Below are positions 35,482 to 45,174 of a stretch of DNA of 64,000 nt, in pieces. The notes beneath the pieces are model-generated. The model was not told the DNA's origin. It saw nothing but the letters and a program-made list of their open reading frames with translations, and made no database searches. This DNA comes from Phycisphaerae bacterium (GTDB lineage Bacteria; Planctomycetota; Phycisphaerae; Sedimentisphaerales; Anaerobacaceae): NCBI GenBank assembly GCA_028714855.1, contig JAQTLP010000003.1, forward strand, positions 173,319-237,318. Reading direction: 5' to 3'. Within the stretch, counting starts at the first letter, position 1, and each line of letters begins with the position of its first letter. The position numbers were made by a program, and so were the translations under genes.

Positions 35482-36909
35482 TTACAGCCGTTTTCTTTTT
35501 CCTCTTCGAATTATTGTTCTTTTTCGTTTTGACCGCTGTTTTATTTTTCTGCCCGATGACATAGCGGCGCCCAGCGCCTCCATATTAAGCCCGCCCGAGA
35601 AAAGCCTTTTAAGTCCGCCCAAGCTCCCGCCGCTAAGCGACTTCATCATATCCCTGCTGCGCATAAAAGTCTTCACTAATTTTGAAACATCATTAACATC
35701 CACCCCCGCCCCCGCCGCTATTCGTCTTCGCCGCGATGAGTCTATCATATCCGGCTCGCGTCTCTCGGCAGCCGTCATCGAATGCACAATTCCCTCCATC
35801 TGCTGCAGTTCGCTTTCATCGAAGTCTAAATCATCAACCTGACCGCCCATCCCGGGCATCATTTTGAGCATATCTTTCATACCGCCCATTTTCTTGACGG
35901 CCTGCATCTGCTTGAGAAAATCATCGAAGCCGAAGCTGCCCTTGGCCATTTTCTTTTGCAGCTTTTCTGCTTCTTCTACTTCAAACTGCTCCTGTGCCCT
36001 CTCCACCAGCGTTACAACATCGCCCATCCCGAGAATTCTGCCTGCCATCCGGTCGGGATGAAACTCTTCGAGTTTGTCCGTCTTTTCACCCACCCCGACG
36101 AACTTGATGGGTTTTCCAGTAACCGCCTTCACGCTTAGCGCAGCTCCGCCGCGGGCGTCGCCGTCTAATTTCGTAAGGATAACACCATCGAGCTCCAGAC
36201 GCTCATTAAACTCTTTCGCAGAATTGACGGCGTCCTGCCCGGTCATCGCATCGCAGACCAGGTAAATCTGGTGCGGATTGACCGCTTTGGCTACCTCGGC
36301 CACCTCCTTCATCATCTCCTCATCTATATGCAGCCGCCCCGCCGTATCAAGAATCACTACGTCAAAACCGTTTTGCTGCGCGTGTTTTATCGAATTCCTT
36401 GCAACCCTGACAGAATCCTGCCCCTCTTCCCTGTAAACCTCAGTATTTATCTGCTGGCCTAAAACGGCCAATTGCTCGATAGCGGCAGGCCTGCGAAGGT
36501 CGTCGGCCACCAGAAGCGGCTTCTTGCCCTTGCCGAGCAGGTATTTGGCTAACTTTGCAGCGGTGGTAGTCTTGCCGCAGCCCTGAAGCCCGGCTAACAT
36601 AATTATCGTAGGGCCCGGCGAGACAAAGTAGATTTTGCTATCGACCGGCCCCATCAACTCGGTCAGTTTATCGTTGACGATTTTTATCAGAACCTGACCG
36701 GGATGGAGACTCTTTATCACCTCGGCGCCGATGGCCGCCGCGGTAACATCCTTGCAGAATTGCTTTACCACGTTGTAATGGACGTCCGCTTCCAGAAGCG
36801 CCTTGCGGACACTATGCATAGCGTCCGAGATATTGGCTTCGGTGATTCTGCCTCGGCCGGACAGTGACCGGAAAACAGAGTTGAACTTTTCAGTTAATGA
36901 CTCAAACAC
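35482..36909 (-). CDS. ffh: Signal recognition particle protein Ffh (SRP54)
   Basis: 475 residues from a GTG. The N domain is followed by the GTPase G domain: GLQGCGKTTTAAKLA, DDLRRPAAIEQL, ILDTAGRLHIDEEM and TKLDGDARGGAALS. The methionine-rich M domain (KMGGMKDMLKMMPGMGG) binds 4.5S RNA and signal peptides. The last 20 residues are almost all Lys/Arg. It targets membrane and secreted proteins to SecYEG. Confidence 0.96.
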   Translation of the reverse strand: MFESLTEKFNSVFRSLSGRGRITEANISDAMHSVRKALLEADVHYNVVKQFCKDVTAAAIGAEVIKSLHPGQVLIKIVNDKLTELMGPVDSKIYFVSPGPTIIMLAGLQGCGKTTTAAKLAKYLLGKGKKPLLVADDLRRPAAIEQLAVLGQQINTEVYREEGQDSVRVARNSIKHAQQNGFDVVILDTAGRLHIDEEMMKEVAEVAKAVNPHQIYLVCDAMTGQDAVNSAKEFNERLELDGVILTKLDGDARGGAALSVKAVTGKPIKFVGVGEKTDKLEEFHPDRMAGRILGMGDVVTLVERAQEQFEVEEAEKLQKKMAKGSFGFDDFLKQMQAVKKMGGMKDMLKMMPGMGGQVDDLDFDESELQQMEGIVHSMTAAERREPDMIDSSRRRRIAAGAGVDVNDVSKLVKTFMRSRDMMKSLSGGSLGGLKRLFSGGLNMEALGAAMSSGRKIKQRSKRKRTIIRRGKRKRL

Positions 36910-37057
36910 AGTTCGATGCTCGATTTTGTTAATTAGTGATTGTGGTTACTAATTTCAATTAGCTGCCACAAAAACAAGGATTGTAAGCACCCTAAGACGC
37001 CTTTGCAATAATAAAACCCGCCATCCTCTTGCCGCCTCGGCCAAGGGGCGAAGAGAG

Positions 37058-37744
37058 TTATACAGTCCAGGTTTTGGAAGTCTTAAGAAATTTGGTTTGC
37101 ACTATTATGCCGATAATGGTCGGCGCAATAAGCAATGCCGGCAAAAACCAATGGTGATTGTAGAGCATTGCTTTCATGGCTGCAGTCGGCGGGTTCTGGA
37201 TACTCTCGTAGCGATAAACCAGCGCCAGCAGGCCTGTTATAATAAGGATTCCGCCGCCAAAGCTCGTAAAGAGCATGACCGCATCTTTGAAAACGATGAA
37301 CGAAATCATACCGCCGGCAATAATGCCTATAAGCGCGCCTGCAGGCATATACCTTTCCGGCAACCCAAAGGCATACCAGATGCCGCCAGTTATGATACCG
37401 CCGGCAATAGCTCCCAACAGGCTGACGGCCCATCGCATCAAAGGAATCGAGACTCCGCCCAGAACGACAAGACCGGTTACGCCGCCTAAAATCTCCGAAC
37501 CAAATCTAGCGCCGATTTCGATGCCGATAAATAAGCCCACAAGCCCGAAGCAAATAACAACCACCAACTTGAAAATACGCCAGCCGTAAAGCAGATACAC
37601 CACCCCAAACGAAATGGCGATAACTGCCTGCAGCCACGACAACGTTATTATCTGTCCCCAAAGGGCATCAAGAACTGTTTGCGCCCTAAAAACCGGCTCC
37701 GATGAGCTTTCTGCTGCCTGGGCGAGAATTGTTAAAGGCTCCAT
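37058..37744 (-). CDS. Multi-pass membrane protein, DUF4203/TMEM198-like
   Basis: 228 residues with about seven hydrophobic segments rich in Gly (GLVGLFIGIEIGARFG, LGAIAGGIITGGIWYAFGL, IGIIAGGMISFIVF). The repeated Gly pattern resembles DUF4203/TMEM198 proteins. The function is unknown. The next gene upstream on the same strand encodes a similar membrane protein. Confidence 0.7.
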   Translation of the reverse strand: MEPLTILAQAAESSSEPVFRAQTVLDALWGQIITLSWLQAVIAISFGVVYLLYGWRIFKLVVVICFGLVGLFIGIEIGARFGSEILGGVTGLVVLGGVSIPLMRWAVSLLGAIAGGIITGGIWYAFGLPERYMPAGALIGIIAGGMISFIVFKDAVMLFTSFGGGILIITGLLALVYRYESIQNPPTAAMKAMLYNHHWFLPALLIAPTIIGIIVQTKFLKTSKTWTV

Positions 37745-37759
37745 TATTTTTCTCCTTTA

Positions 37760-37774
37760 TCCGCCTGCGGCGGA
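37760..37774. repeat. TCCGCC palindrome, copy 3
   Basis: TCCGCC-TGC-GGCGGA just upstream of the membrane-protein gene; same 15-mer as 33615-33629. Confidence 0.5.
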
Positions 37775-37851
37775 TTAATCTTCTTCTGGTCTTTCAAACT
37801 TTATCGTAACTGATTCACGTTTTGCGACTCTTTTGCAGAACAGAGTCTCGG

Positions 37852-38700
37852 CTACCTATTTCGCCAAGACTCCAATGTTTTCTCAGACTCTTTCCCGTCT
37901 TTATTCTCTCCCTTTTTTCCTGTCAACCTTTCTTTAATGCGCTGACAGAGTAATAACTGCTCCGCCATCCCAAAAGCGGTCATTATTCCAAAAACACCCT
38001 GATAAAACAACCAGTTTTGACAAATCCTGCTGACAGGCGCAGCGCCTTTATACAATAATAGCAGTATCATCCCTGCAAAAATAAACATCGTCCCCAGCAC
38101 CGCACAGCAAAAAGCCAAAGTTAAACGCCGCCGTGCAAACCCGACCGCCAAAAAAAATACTGCAACCACCTCCATTATTGCCCAGTTGTACGCCGGCATC
38201 TGCGAAAAAATCTGCCCTGTCTCGGCGGCAAAATCTGCTATGTATCTTTTCGCAACCTCTACACTTAGTTTAGTGTTGAGAGACATTCTTATGTTTTCCG
38301 ATTCATATCCGAGATTATATCTTGCATCATCAATATCATTGTTCGGCTTGGCCAAAACGGTAAAGCAGAGAATTGCCGCCAAAACCCCGGCCAGTATTGC
38401 GATGAATATCTTTTCAAGCCATATTGCGATAACTGCTGTCAGGGCCGCCAAAGCCGTAGCTGTCACAATATTTCGGCCGCTTATAAAAAATCCACAAATA
38501 CCGCCGCTGACTGCGCCAACAGTTGCCGCCAGCACCCTTTTGAACCCCAGCCCGCCCAGCCAAAGAAACAGGCCAAGCAGAACGCATAGTAATCCCGGCC
38601 CGATTAAAACTATCGGGCTGAACCACACTGCTATTCGTTCTAATTGTCGGGCAATTTCGAGCATATCCTCTTCACAAGCCGTGCAAACACAATCCCACAC
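37852..38700 (-). CDS. Multi-pass membrane protein, DUF4203-like
   Basis: 282 residues from a GTG at 38700, or 270 from an ATG at 38664 that has GAGG very close to it; neither start is well marked. Segments such as VLIGPGLLCVLLGLFLWLGGLGFKRVLAATVGAVSGGICGFFISG and IAILAGVLAAILCF resemble the Gly-rich membrane helices of the neighbouring gene. A soluble loop (about 130-170) separates the halves. The end is basic and hydrophilic. Function unknown. Confidence 0.65.
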   Translation of the reverse strand: MWDCVCTACEEDMLEIARQLERIAVWFSPIVLIGPGLLCVLLGLFLWLGGLGFKRVLAATVGAVSGGICGFFISGRNIVTATALAALTAVIAIWLEKIFIAILAGVLAAILCFTVLAKPNNDIDDARYNLGYESENIRMSLNTKLSVEVAKRYIADFAAETGQIFSQMPAYNWAIMEVVAVFFLAVGFARRRLTLAFCCAVLGTMFIFAGMILLLLYKGAAPVSRICQNWLFYQGVFGIMTAFGMAEQLLLCQRIKERLTGKKGENKDGKESEKTLESWRNR

Positions 38701-38848
38701 CTGTTAGGCTCAATAGGAGCGGAACAAACCTTTTACTCATTTAATTATCGGCCTAAAGGTACAATTTCCGTTAGAAGGACGAAAGATTAAGAGTAAATTG
38801 CTGAAAAAGCCCAGGTTCGCCCCCGTAATATGTACAAGACAATTCTAA

Positions 38849-38932
38849 TGCGGATGAGAGGAGTCGAACCTCCACGAGCGTAAGCTCACAGGCACCTGAA
38901 GCCTGCGCGTCTGCCAGTTCCGCCACATCCGC
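38849..38932 (-). tRNA. tRNA-Leu(CAG)
   Basis: 84 nt. The acceptor stem GCGGATG pairs with CATCCGC and the discriminator is A. The D-arm has TGGCGGAACTGGCAGACGC. The anticodon stem CAGGC/GCCTG holds loop TTCAGGT with anticodon CAG, the variable arm is long (class II), and the T-arm has GGTTCGACTCC. CCA is not encoded. Confidence 0.96.
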
Positions 38933-38943
38933 GACAAACATCT

Positions 38944-38971
38944 ATATTAGCTTTTTTCGCCAGATAGTCAA
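38944..38971 (-). promoter_or_regulatory. Promoter of tRNA-Leu
   Basis: On the minus strand TTGACT (38966-38971), 16 nt, TAATAT (38944-38949), ending 11 nt before the tRNA 5' end. Confidence 0.65.
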
Positions 38972-39039
38972 GGTTTTGTCATAATTTGCCAGGCTGGACG
39001 AAACAATTGAAAATTTTCAAAAATTTTTCATTTTTTTTC

Positions 39040-39062
39040 TTGCAATCTCTACAACTGTAGAG
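39040..39062 (+). promoter_or_regulatory. BlaI-type operator in the blaI promoter
   Basis: CTCTACAACTGTAGAG (39047-39062) is a perfect 7-bp dyad with a 2-nt centre and contains TACA-N2-TGTA, the core of BlaI/MecI operators. A -35-like TTGCAA (39040-39045) lies just upstream, so the repressor would cover the promoter. It lies 35 nt before blaI. Confidence 0.65.
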
Positions 39063-39097
39063 TAAGCTCGTAACAATTAAAGAAAAAGGAGTTTTTT

Positions 39098-39487
39098 ATG
39101 GCAAAGAAAAAATATGACCTCACTGAAGGTGAATGGGCCATTATTCAGGCCGTATGGGACAACCAGCCCTGTGCGGCTCCGACCGTGCAGGAAGTGCTCC
39201 AGAGCGAAAAGGCCTGGACCTACAGCACTGTCAAGACAATGATGGACCGTATGGTCGCCAAAGGGCTGCTCAAAACTGAAAGAATTCGAAACCTTATTCT
39301 CTACAGCGCCGCTGTCACCAGGAAGGAAGCACAGCACAGCGAAATTATGCGTGCGGTAAAAAGGGCTTTCGACGGCGCTCTCACTCCGATGATGCAGTTC
39401 CTGCTCGATAACAACAAGCTCTCTAAAGACCAGTTGGCCGAGCTGGAAACAATAATAAAAAGTAAAAGGGTGGAAGCAAAAAAATAG
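39098..39487 (+). CDS. BlaI/MecI/CopY-family repressor
   Basis: 129 residues. The winged helix LTEGEWAIIQAVWDNQPCAAPTVQEVLQSEKAWTYSTVKTMMDRMVAKGLL is typical. The C-terminal part dimerises. It is paired with an M56 metallopeptidase gene 36 nt downstream, the usual sensor-protease arrangement in which the repressor is cleaved. AAAGGAG precedes the ATG. Confidence 0.92.
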   Translation: MAKKKYDLTEGEWAIIQAVWDNQPCAAPTVQEVLQSEKAWTYSTVKTMMDRMVAKGLLKTERIRNLILYSAAVTRKEAQHSEIMRAVKRAFDGALTPMMQFLLDNNKLSKDQLAELETIIKSKRVEAKK

Positions 39488-39523
39488 AAGGCTAATAATA
39501 TCTTAATAAGCGGAGAACCTGTT

Positions 39524-41896
39524 ATGCATGCGATTTTAGAACAAATTAATTCTGCCGGACTTGTATTTGTTAAATTCGCTCTGCCGATGCTGGTTCAGTC
39601 CAGCATCTTAATAGTGGTTTTGCTTCTTGCTGATTGTCTGCTGCGAAAAAAAGTGCGGGCGGTCTTTCGATATTGGCTCTGGATGCTGGTGCTTCTAAAA
39701 CTGATTCTGCCGACTACCCTGTCATCGCCCGTAAGTCTCGGCTCCTGGTTCGGTGACAAACTGGCACCTGTTAAGCTCAGCGAAATGAGCGCTCCGGCAG
39801 AATCTGTAAAATTGCCGCAGATGATAAATATGAAAACTGTTGCAGCAGCAACAGTCACGCCTCAAATAGACGTCAGGCCGATAGTAACAAGCCCGCCGGT
39901 TGCCGCAACACTATTGGTATCGCCGGCGCCGCTCTCCTGGCAGGGCATCGTGTTTTTGATTTGGGCCGCTGTAGTTGCGGCGATGGGATTATTACTGCTG
40001 CAGCGAGCAGTCTTTGTTATCGGCCTTGTCGCGCAGTCCCAAAATCCCCCCCAATTGATGAATGATGCCTTTCAATTTTGCCGCGGACAAATGGGAACCA
40101 AAAGCAAAATCGGTTTAAAGGTATCTGCCAATACCGCCAGCCCTGCTGTATGCGGGTTGTTCAGGCCTGTAATTTTGGTGCCGCAGAATTTAGCCCCGAC
40201 TCTTGGCTCAAGCCGCCTTAGGATGGTTTTTCTGCACGAGCTTGCGCATATCAGGCGAGGCGATTTGTGGATAAATCTGGTACAGACCATTTTGCAGATT
40301 ATTTATTTCTACAACCCCCTTCTCTGGCTGGCAAATTTCATAATCCGCAGGATTCGCGAGCAGGCCGTTGATGAAGCCGTTCTGGTGGCTATGGGTGCCA
40401 ACGCCCCACAGTATCCGCAAACGCTCGTGGACGTTGCAAAACTGGCGTTTAGCCGCCCGGTACTGTCCCTGCGTCTTATTGGTGTTGTGGAATCAAAAAG
40501 CGCATTAAAAAGCAGGATTGAACGTATGTTGAACCGACCAATACCAAAATCCGCAAAGCTTGGAATCCTCGGCCTGATTGCACTTTTTGTCTTCGCTGTA
40601 GTCTTGCTGCCGATGGCAAAATCAAAACCCAAGCCGCCTGAATTTGTCATCAAAGGCACTGTTACTGATGCCGATACTGGCCGGCCGGTTGCAGGCGCAA
40701 AAGTAGGTGATGAGCGATACGCCGAAGGCAAACAATGGACTACTACCGATGCTAATGGTTATTACTCTTATAGTACCTGGTACGAAGAGCACAACATAAA
40801 ATGCGAGGCGCCTGGCTATAAAACACAGAACAAATTGCTGTACACAAAGCTCTTAGGCTCAGAAAAAGAAAAAGTCTTGGATTTCGACCTTGAACATTCA
40901 AATAGTCCGCAGAACACTGTCGAAGGTAAAAAACAGCAGTCCCAGGATATAAACGCAAAGAAAAAGGAGATTCTTGAAAAGTTGGTAGTGCTTGATGAAC
41001 ATCGAAACCGTTTTCAAAGGGATTTGGATGCGACTGAAAGAGCGTTAGGAGAGGTCCGCGACAGATGGGCTATCACTGACTTTGAAGAGCACAATTATCC
41101 GCCTCCAATCGTTGAAAGGCTAAATCGCCTGCAGAAGGAGCAGGATGATTGTGCCCTGGAAATCAGCCAAGTCAAAGCCAGGGTGGAAAATCTTAAGGCT
41201 GGCACGCACACTGAACAAGACCAGAAATATCTTAAAGATACAGAAAACCTTTTGGTTGAGTTGCAGGCCAAGTTTGACGCGCTAGAGAAAATGCGAACCG
41301 AAGCTGCACTACGAAAAAGAGAGATCGACCTTGCACGCATACAGTATAAACAGCGAGCGGCCATAAGAGATGAGAGATTACAGCGGTACAACGAGACTAA
41401 AGCACAGATTGAAAAATTGAGGCTGATGTATGATAACCCGCAGGTATTCGATGCACAGATTGAAGTCGAAGAGAAAAGCAAAGCGGCTTCCGGTACAATC
41501 GATGTTGTCGTTGAGGATTTCAGAATCAACCCTTATCCGGCCGGCGGACTTTACACCGTTACCGTGGCTATTCGCAACAAGGGTTCGCAGGAAGCTCCTC
41601 CTTTCCGGCTGAATTTCTATCAAGGTGACCCTGCGAACAACCTCGACCTGCATGGCAAACCGCAGACAGGCTGGCATGGAGCAGGTCCCATAAAGCCCGG
41701 GGACGTTTGGAATGAAAGTTCTTCGCCTTTCGCCCTGAAAGAGGGCTCAAATGAAATAGCTGTGGTTCTCGATACAGACCAAAGTGTTCCCGAATCGGAC
41801 GAGACAAACAACCGTGCATTTATGAGGATTATTGTAAAAAACGGGAAGATCGCAGAAAATGCAGTTTTTCATTCTACACAGCAGAGACCGAAATAA
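39524..41896 (+). CDS. M56 (BlaR1-like) metallopeptidase with carboxypeptidase-like and CARDB domains
   Basis: 790 residues. The N-terminal third has membrane helices and the zinc motif VFLHELAHIRRGDLW (HExxH). A further membrane segment (LGLIALFVFAVVLLPMA) leads to an exported part: a carboxypeptidase-regulatory-like beta domain (FVIKGTVTDADTGRPVAGAKV), a long charged coiled coil, and a C-terminal CARDB-type domain (DVVVEDFRINPYPAGGLYTVTVAIRNKG...VPESDETNNRAFMRII). There is no penicillin-binding sensor domain as in BlaR1, so the stimulus is probably something bound by the outer beta domains. Confidence 0.88.
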   Translation: MHAILEQINSAGLVFVKFALPMLVQSSILIVVLLLADCLLRKKVRAVFRYWLWMLVLLKLILPTTLSSPVSLGSWFGDKLAPVKLSEMSAPAESVKLPQMINMKTVAAATVTPQIDVRPIVTSPPVAATLLVSPAPLSWQGIVFLIWAAVVAAMGLLLLQRAVFVIGLVAQSQNPPQLMNDAFQFCRGQMGTKSKIGLKVSANTASPAVCGLFRPVILVPQNLAPTLGSSRLRMVFLHELAHIRRGDLWINLVQTILQIIYFYNPLLWLANFIIRRIREQAVDEAVLVAMGANAPQYPQTLVDVAKLAFSRPVLSLRLIGVVESKSALKSRIERMLNRPIPKSAKLGILGLIALFVFAVVLLPMAKSKPKPPEFVIKGTVTDADTGRPVAGAKVGDERYAEGKQWTTTDANGYYSYSTWYEEHNIKCEAPGYKTQNKLLYTKLLGSEKEKVLDFDLEHSNSPQNTVEGKKQQSQDINAKKKEILEKLVVLDEHRNRFQRDLDATERALGEVRDRWAITDFEEHNYPPPIVERLNRLQKEQDDCALEISQVKARVENLKAGTHTEQDQKYLKDTENLLVELQAKFDALEKMRTEAALRKREIDLARIQYKQRAAIRDERLQRYNETKAQIEKLRLMYDNPQVFDAQIEVEEKSKAASGTIDVVVEDFRINPYPAGGLYTVTVAIRNKGSQEAPPFRLNFYQGDPANNLDLHGKPQTGWHGAGPIKPGDVWNESSSPFALKEGSNEIAVVLDTDQSVPESDETNNRAFMRIIVKNGKIAENAVFHSTQQRPK

Positions 41897-41963
41897 AAGA
41901 CCGCTACGGGAAAAAGAGCGAAGCTGAAGTGCAATACTTACGATGGATACTGCTTGCAGCAGG

Positions 41964-43421
41964 TCAGGCGGTAGCTTGGGCCATACTTCTTTGACTGTTT
42001 GCCGGTAAGCGGCCCTCAAAACGCTTCTTCGCATCCCCGATAAGGTAGAAGCTGCCCGTAATGCAAATCAAATCCTCTTTGCTCACAGCGCTTCTTGCAA
42101 GCTGCAGAGCTTCACCCAGACTTGTGGCGCTTTGGCACATCTTGCCGCATATCTCGGTATACATATCCGCCAAATCGTCCGGCGACATCGCTTTCGCCGA
42201 GCTGCTACGCGTGAATATCACCTTATCCGCTCCATACTGCAATTTATCCAGCATCCCTACAACATCTTTGTCGCTGTTGCAGCCGAAGATTATCACCATA
42301 GAATCGTAAGTAATATTCTGGCCTATCGCATGTATCAGCGCCTGGACGCTTGCGGCATTGTGAGCGCCGTCAATCATAATTCTCGGGTCATCACAAATCA
42401 TCTCCATTCGACCGGCTAACCAGACTTTTCCAAGCCCTTCAATCGCCTTTGCATTATCTATTTCGTAGCCGATTGATTTAAGTTTATCCAGCATAGCCAG
42501 CGCCAAACCGCAGTTGATGGCCTGATGTTTACCGTGCAGCGGCACACGAAGGTGTTCGAAGCTGCTCGTCGGCGTTGTAAGACAGACTCTCATATGAGGC
42601 CCGTACTCACGTGAATTTTCAAACCGATACGAGAAATCGATATCATGGCCCGCAACACTCAGAGGCGCCTTAACGGCTGTCGCATGCGACTTTAAAACCT
42701 CCAATGCCTCCGGTTCCTGTTGAACAGTTATTGCTGGAACGCCGCGCTTGAAAATCCCGGCCTTCTCCTTGGCAATGCTGTCGAGAGTTTTGCCGAGCTG
42801 CTGCTGATGGTCAATGCTCAAGCTTGTTATGCCAACCACTTCAGGCTTAATTACGTTGGTGCTGTCCAATCGGCCGCCTAATCCGGTTTCAATTACGGCT
42901 ATATCCACCTTCATATCCGCAAAATACATAAATGCCAAGGCCGTCATTATCTCAAAGAAGGTTGGGGCCTCCGTCTTTGCCATCTTCTCTATAGGGGCAT
43001 AAATGCGATTCATCAGGCCCAGCATTTCACGCTCGCTAATCATTTTCGAATTGACTGCAATCCGCTCATGGAGGTGCACCACGTGCGGAGATGTGTATAG
43101 ACCTACATTATAATCATTCGCTTCTAACATTTTCGCCAGCATTGTCGCTGTTGAGCCTTTTCCTTTTGTGCCGGCTATATGGGCGGTTGCGATTTTTTTG
43201 TGCGGCTTGCCTACCAGAGAAAGCAGTTTTTCCATCCTGTCGAGGCTAAAAGTCGTAACGTTATACCGCAGACCCGTTTCCTTTTCGTAGTCTGTCCGCG
43301 CAAAAAGGTAGCTTATGGCCTCTTTGTAGCTCTTAAAGGCCTTTTTGGATTCGACTTTGGCGATTTTTGATGCGCGCTTCTTCGCCCGTTTCTTTCCGGC
43401 TGTTTTCACTGACTTTGGCAT
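41964..43421 (-). CDS. folC: Folylpolyglutamate synthase / dihydrofolate synthase
   Basis: 485 residues. The P-loop is HIAGTKGKGSTATMLAKML, followed by GLYTSPHVVHLHERI, TFFEIMTALAFMYFADMKVDIAVIETGLGGRLDSTNVI, and the C-terminal ligase motif IMIDGAHNAASVQALI. It adds glutamate to folates. A Lys/Arg-rich N-terminal extension of about 30 residues precedes the usual start. Confidence 0.93.
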   Translation of the reverse strand: MPKSVKTAGKKRAKKRASKIAKVESKKAFKSYKEAISYLFARTDYEKETGLRYNVTTFSLDRMEKLLSLVGKPHKKIATAHIAGTKGKGSTATMLAKMLEANDYNVGLYTSPHVVHLHERIAVNSKMISEREMLGLMNRIYAPIEKMAKTEAPTFFEIMTALAFMYFADMKVDIAVIETGLGGRLDSTNVIKPEVVGITSLSIDHQQQLGKTLDSIAKEKAGIFKRGVPAITVQQEPEALEVLKSHATAVKAPLSVAGHDIDFSYRFENSREYGPHMRVCLTTPTSSFEHLRVPLHGKHQAINCGLALAMLDKLKSIGYEIDNAKAIEGLGKVWLAGRMEMICDDPRIMIDGAHNAASVQALIHAIGQNITYDSMVIIFGCNSDKDVVGMLDKLQYGADKVIFTRSSSAKAMSPDDLADMYTEICGKMCQSATSLGEALQLARSAVSKEDLICITGSFYLIGDAKKRFEGRLPANSQRSMAQATA

Positions 43422-43703
43422 AAAAAATTCATAATAGCAGTTATAATCACATCAGTCAATTTTAATATGCGAAACAAGCCAAAAACCGTATAATTACGGG
43501 GCGTAAAACAATGGCCAATCATCACATAACATACGACCGATAAAAAGGTTACATAAAAATACCAATTCCATACTAATTATCGTTCCAGAAAATTTATCCA
43601 TCAGCAAAGCTAAATATATAATTAGACTTGCTTATAGTAAGATGCTTTTCAGGGTAGATTTTTACTCTGTTTAGTACTGTTATTTGGCCTTTTTTGTTCA
43701 ATT

Positions 43704-43726
43704 TTTCGCATCAAACGCGCAAGTTG
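43704..43726. repeat. Dispersed 23-nt repeat, second copy
   Basis: Matches 31585-31607 at 22 of 23 positions. Confidence 0.5.
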
Positions 43727-43899
43727 GCGTTTTGAAGCGGGTAGAAAGTGGTAGAAATTGCTAAAGATGGGTAAAAATGCGCGCAAAAGTGAGACAAAAT
43801 GCGCATAAATTGTCAGAAATTGCAGTGAATTTTTTACCCCCCTGCGCAAATTGTTCGAAGCGAACAAGTCGCGGAAAATTTCAAAAAACAAGCGACAAT

Positions 43900-43922
43900 C
43901 CCTCGACTTTGCTCGGGACAGG
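43900..43922. repeat. CCCTCGAC/GCTCGGGACAGG hairpin, second copy
   Basis: Same element as 7425-7447, with a TTT instead of AGC loop. Confidence 0.5.
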
Positions 43923-44154
43923 ATTTCAAATAATTTCCAATCACCAATATACAATCTGCCAGAGGCGGATAAAAATTCAAAACTAAAAATTGAGTGGGGG
44001 TTGTCTGAATTAACGGTGACATTTTGAGATTGCGGGAAATTTGTGAATGGGTTAGAATGGGGGGTAATGGAAAAGAGATTTTTGCGGCGATAATATTGAA
44101 TTTTTACGGAGCGATGGCGGAGTAAAATCAATACGACCTTTTAAGTAATTCCAA

Positions 44155-45174
44155 TTATGCATTACGATCTCGCTCCCATTCGTTATATATGAAAGACAAG
44201 TCTGAATCAGTTATCAGTTTTGTCTTAACTTCGTTCTGAAGTTTAATTAATTTCGAGAGGATTATCTTACGTCCTTGAATTGTAATTGGCCCCGGACCTT
44301 TCATGCCGTTACGTCTTTTCTTACGTCTGTATCTGGGATTGTCGCGAAAACTGCTGAGCCAATCACGGAATCGAAGGTAAGGTTCGAGTTGAATGTATCC
44401 TCGTTTTATTAAGTCTTCTGCAGATTTATCCTTTCGAACAACAGTACAAACCCAACACCCCATTCTGTAACCATTGGATTTACTCATGTCATATTCGCAT
44501 TTGCCGTTTATACCATATATTTTAGCAAGTCTAGAATAAAATCTACTGCCGAAAATAGAGCCGTTCGATAAACAACTCCAGACATCTGCACAGGAATAGT
44601 TGAATATCGGACAATAGTATAAGCGGTGATATGAGTCATAGTATCTTAGGTAGTTTCTACCCTTAATATATTTTTCTATAGTGCGGTCTCGTTGATGGCT
44701 TTCACCTTTCCGAATGCCAAGAACTGTAATTGCATTGGTGAGTTCGTTCTTAGCACAAAAATCTCGTACAGGGTTCACCCTAAGTTTATCTGTACACCAT
44801 CTAAATCTATTTGTTGGAGGAGGACATCCCCTTCCAATTACCTTTATCCAAAAACGATTTTTCCTCTCTGGCCTAAGTATGTGAGTTGATATAGGTAGAC
44901 CATTTCGCTTAGAAAAATCATTAACTTGCCTAAAAGCATATCTAACAAAACTAATAACAAGAGGATTTTCTACTCCAGTATCACAGAAGATAATATAAAC
45001 CAACCTATGATGGTCTGTGGTATTAGCCATGGCCTCCACTAATAGGTTTAATACCGCAGAAGAATCCTTGCCTCCACTATATGCCAACAACCAAGGAGAA
45101 GTTTCTTTCATATACTCAACTTTAATCTTTGCGATGGTTCTCGCGTGCATACTACTGTGCATAGTTATTTTCAA
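44155..45174 (-). CDS. DndC-like PP-loop sulfurtransferase (PAPS reductase family)
   Basis: 339 residues. The PP-loop LAYSGGKDSSAVL lies at 33-38. GRGCPPPTNRFRWCTDKLRVNP, VLGIRKGESHQRD and YRMGCWVCTVVRKDKS match DndC, the ATP-pyrophosphatase/Fe-S enzyme of DNA phosphorothioation. Cys127, Cys226, Cys240 and Cys243 could hold a 4Fe-4S cluster. DndC is usually longer, and dndA, B, D and E are not nearby. A TTG at 45174 has GGAAG close upstream; an ATG at 45162 is the alternative. It overlaps the end of the membrane-protein gene by 23 nt, and both are AT-rich compared with the flanking housekeeping genes. Confidence 0.82.
   Translation of the reverse strand: MKITMHSSMHARTIAKIKVEYMKETSPWLLAYSGGKDSSAVLNLLVEAMANTTDHHRLVYIIFCDTGVENPLVISFVRYAFRQVNDFSKRNGLPISTHILRPERKNRFWIKVIGRGCPPPTNRFRWCTDKLRVNPVRDFCAKNELTNAITVLGIRKGESHQRDRTIEKYIKGRNYLRYYDSYHRLYYCPIFNYSCADVWSCLSNGSIFGSRFYSRLAKIYGINGKCEYDMSKSNGYRMGCWVCTVVRKDKSAEDLIKRGYIQLEPYLRFRDWLSSFRDNPRYRRKKRRNGMKGPGPITIQGRKIILSKLIKLQNEVKTKLITDSDLSFIYNEWERDRNA

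Larger units (their letters stand above)
43422..44154. other. AT-rich intergenic region with dispersed repeats
   Basis: 733 nt at the left edge of the accessory island. A minus-strand frame of 160 codons exists but crosses two dispersed repeats and has no ribosome site, so it is not called. Repeats present are 43704-43726 (TTTTCGCATCAAACGCGCA) and 43900-43922 (CCCTCGAC hairpin). Confidence 0.6.

Noticed and set aside
43649..44131. A minus-strand open frame of 160 codons
   Set aside because: It runs through two dispersed repeats, lacks a ribosome site and has unusual composition.
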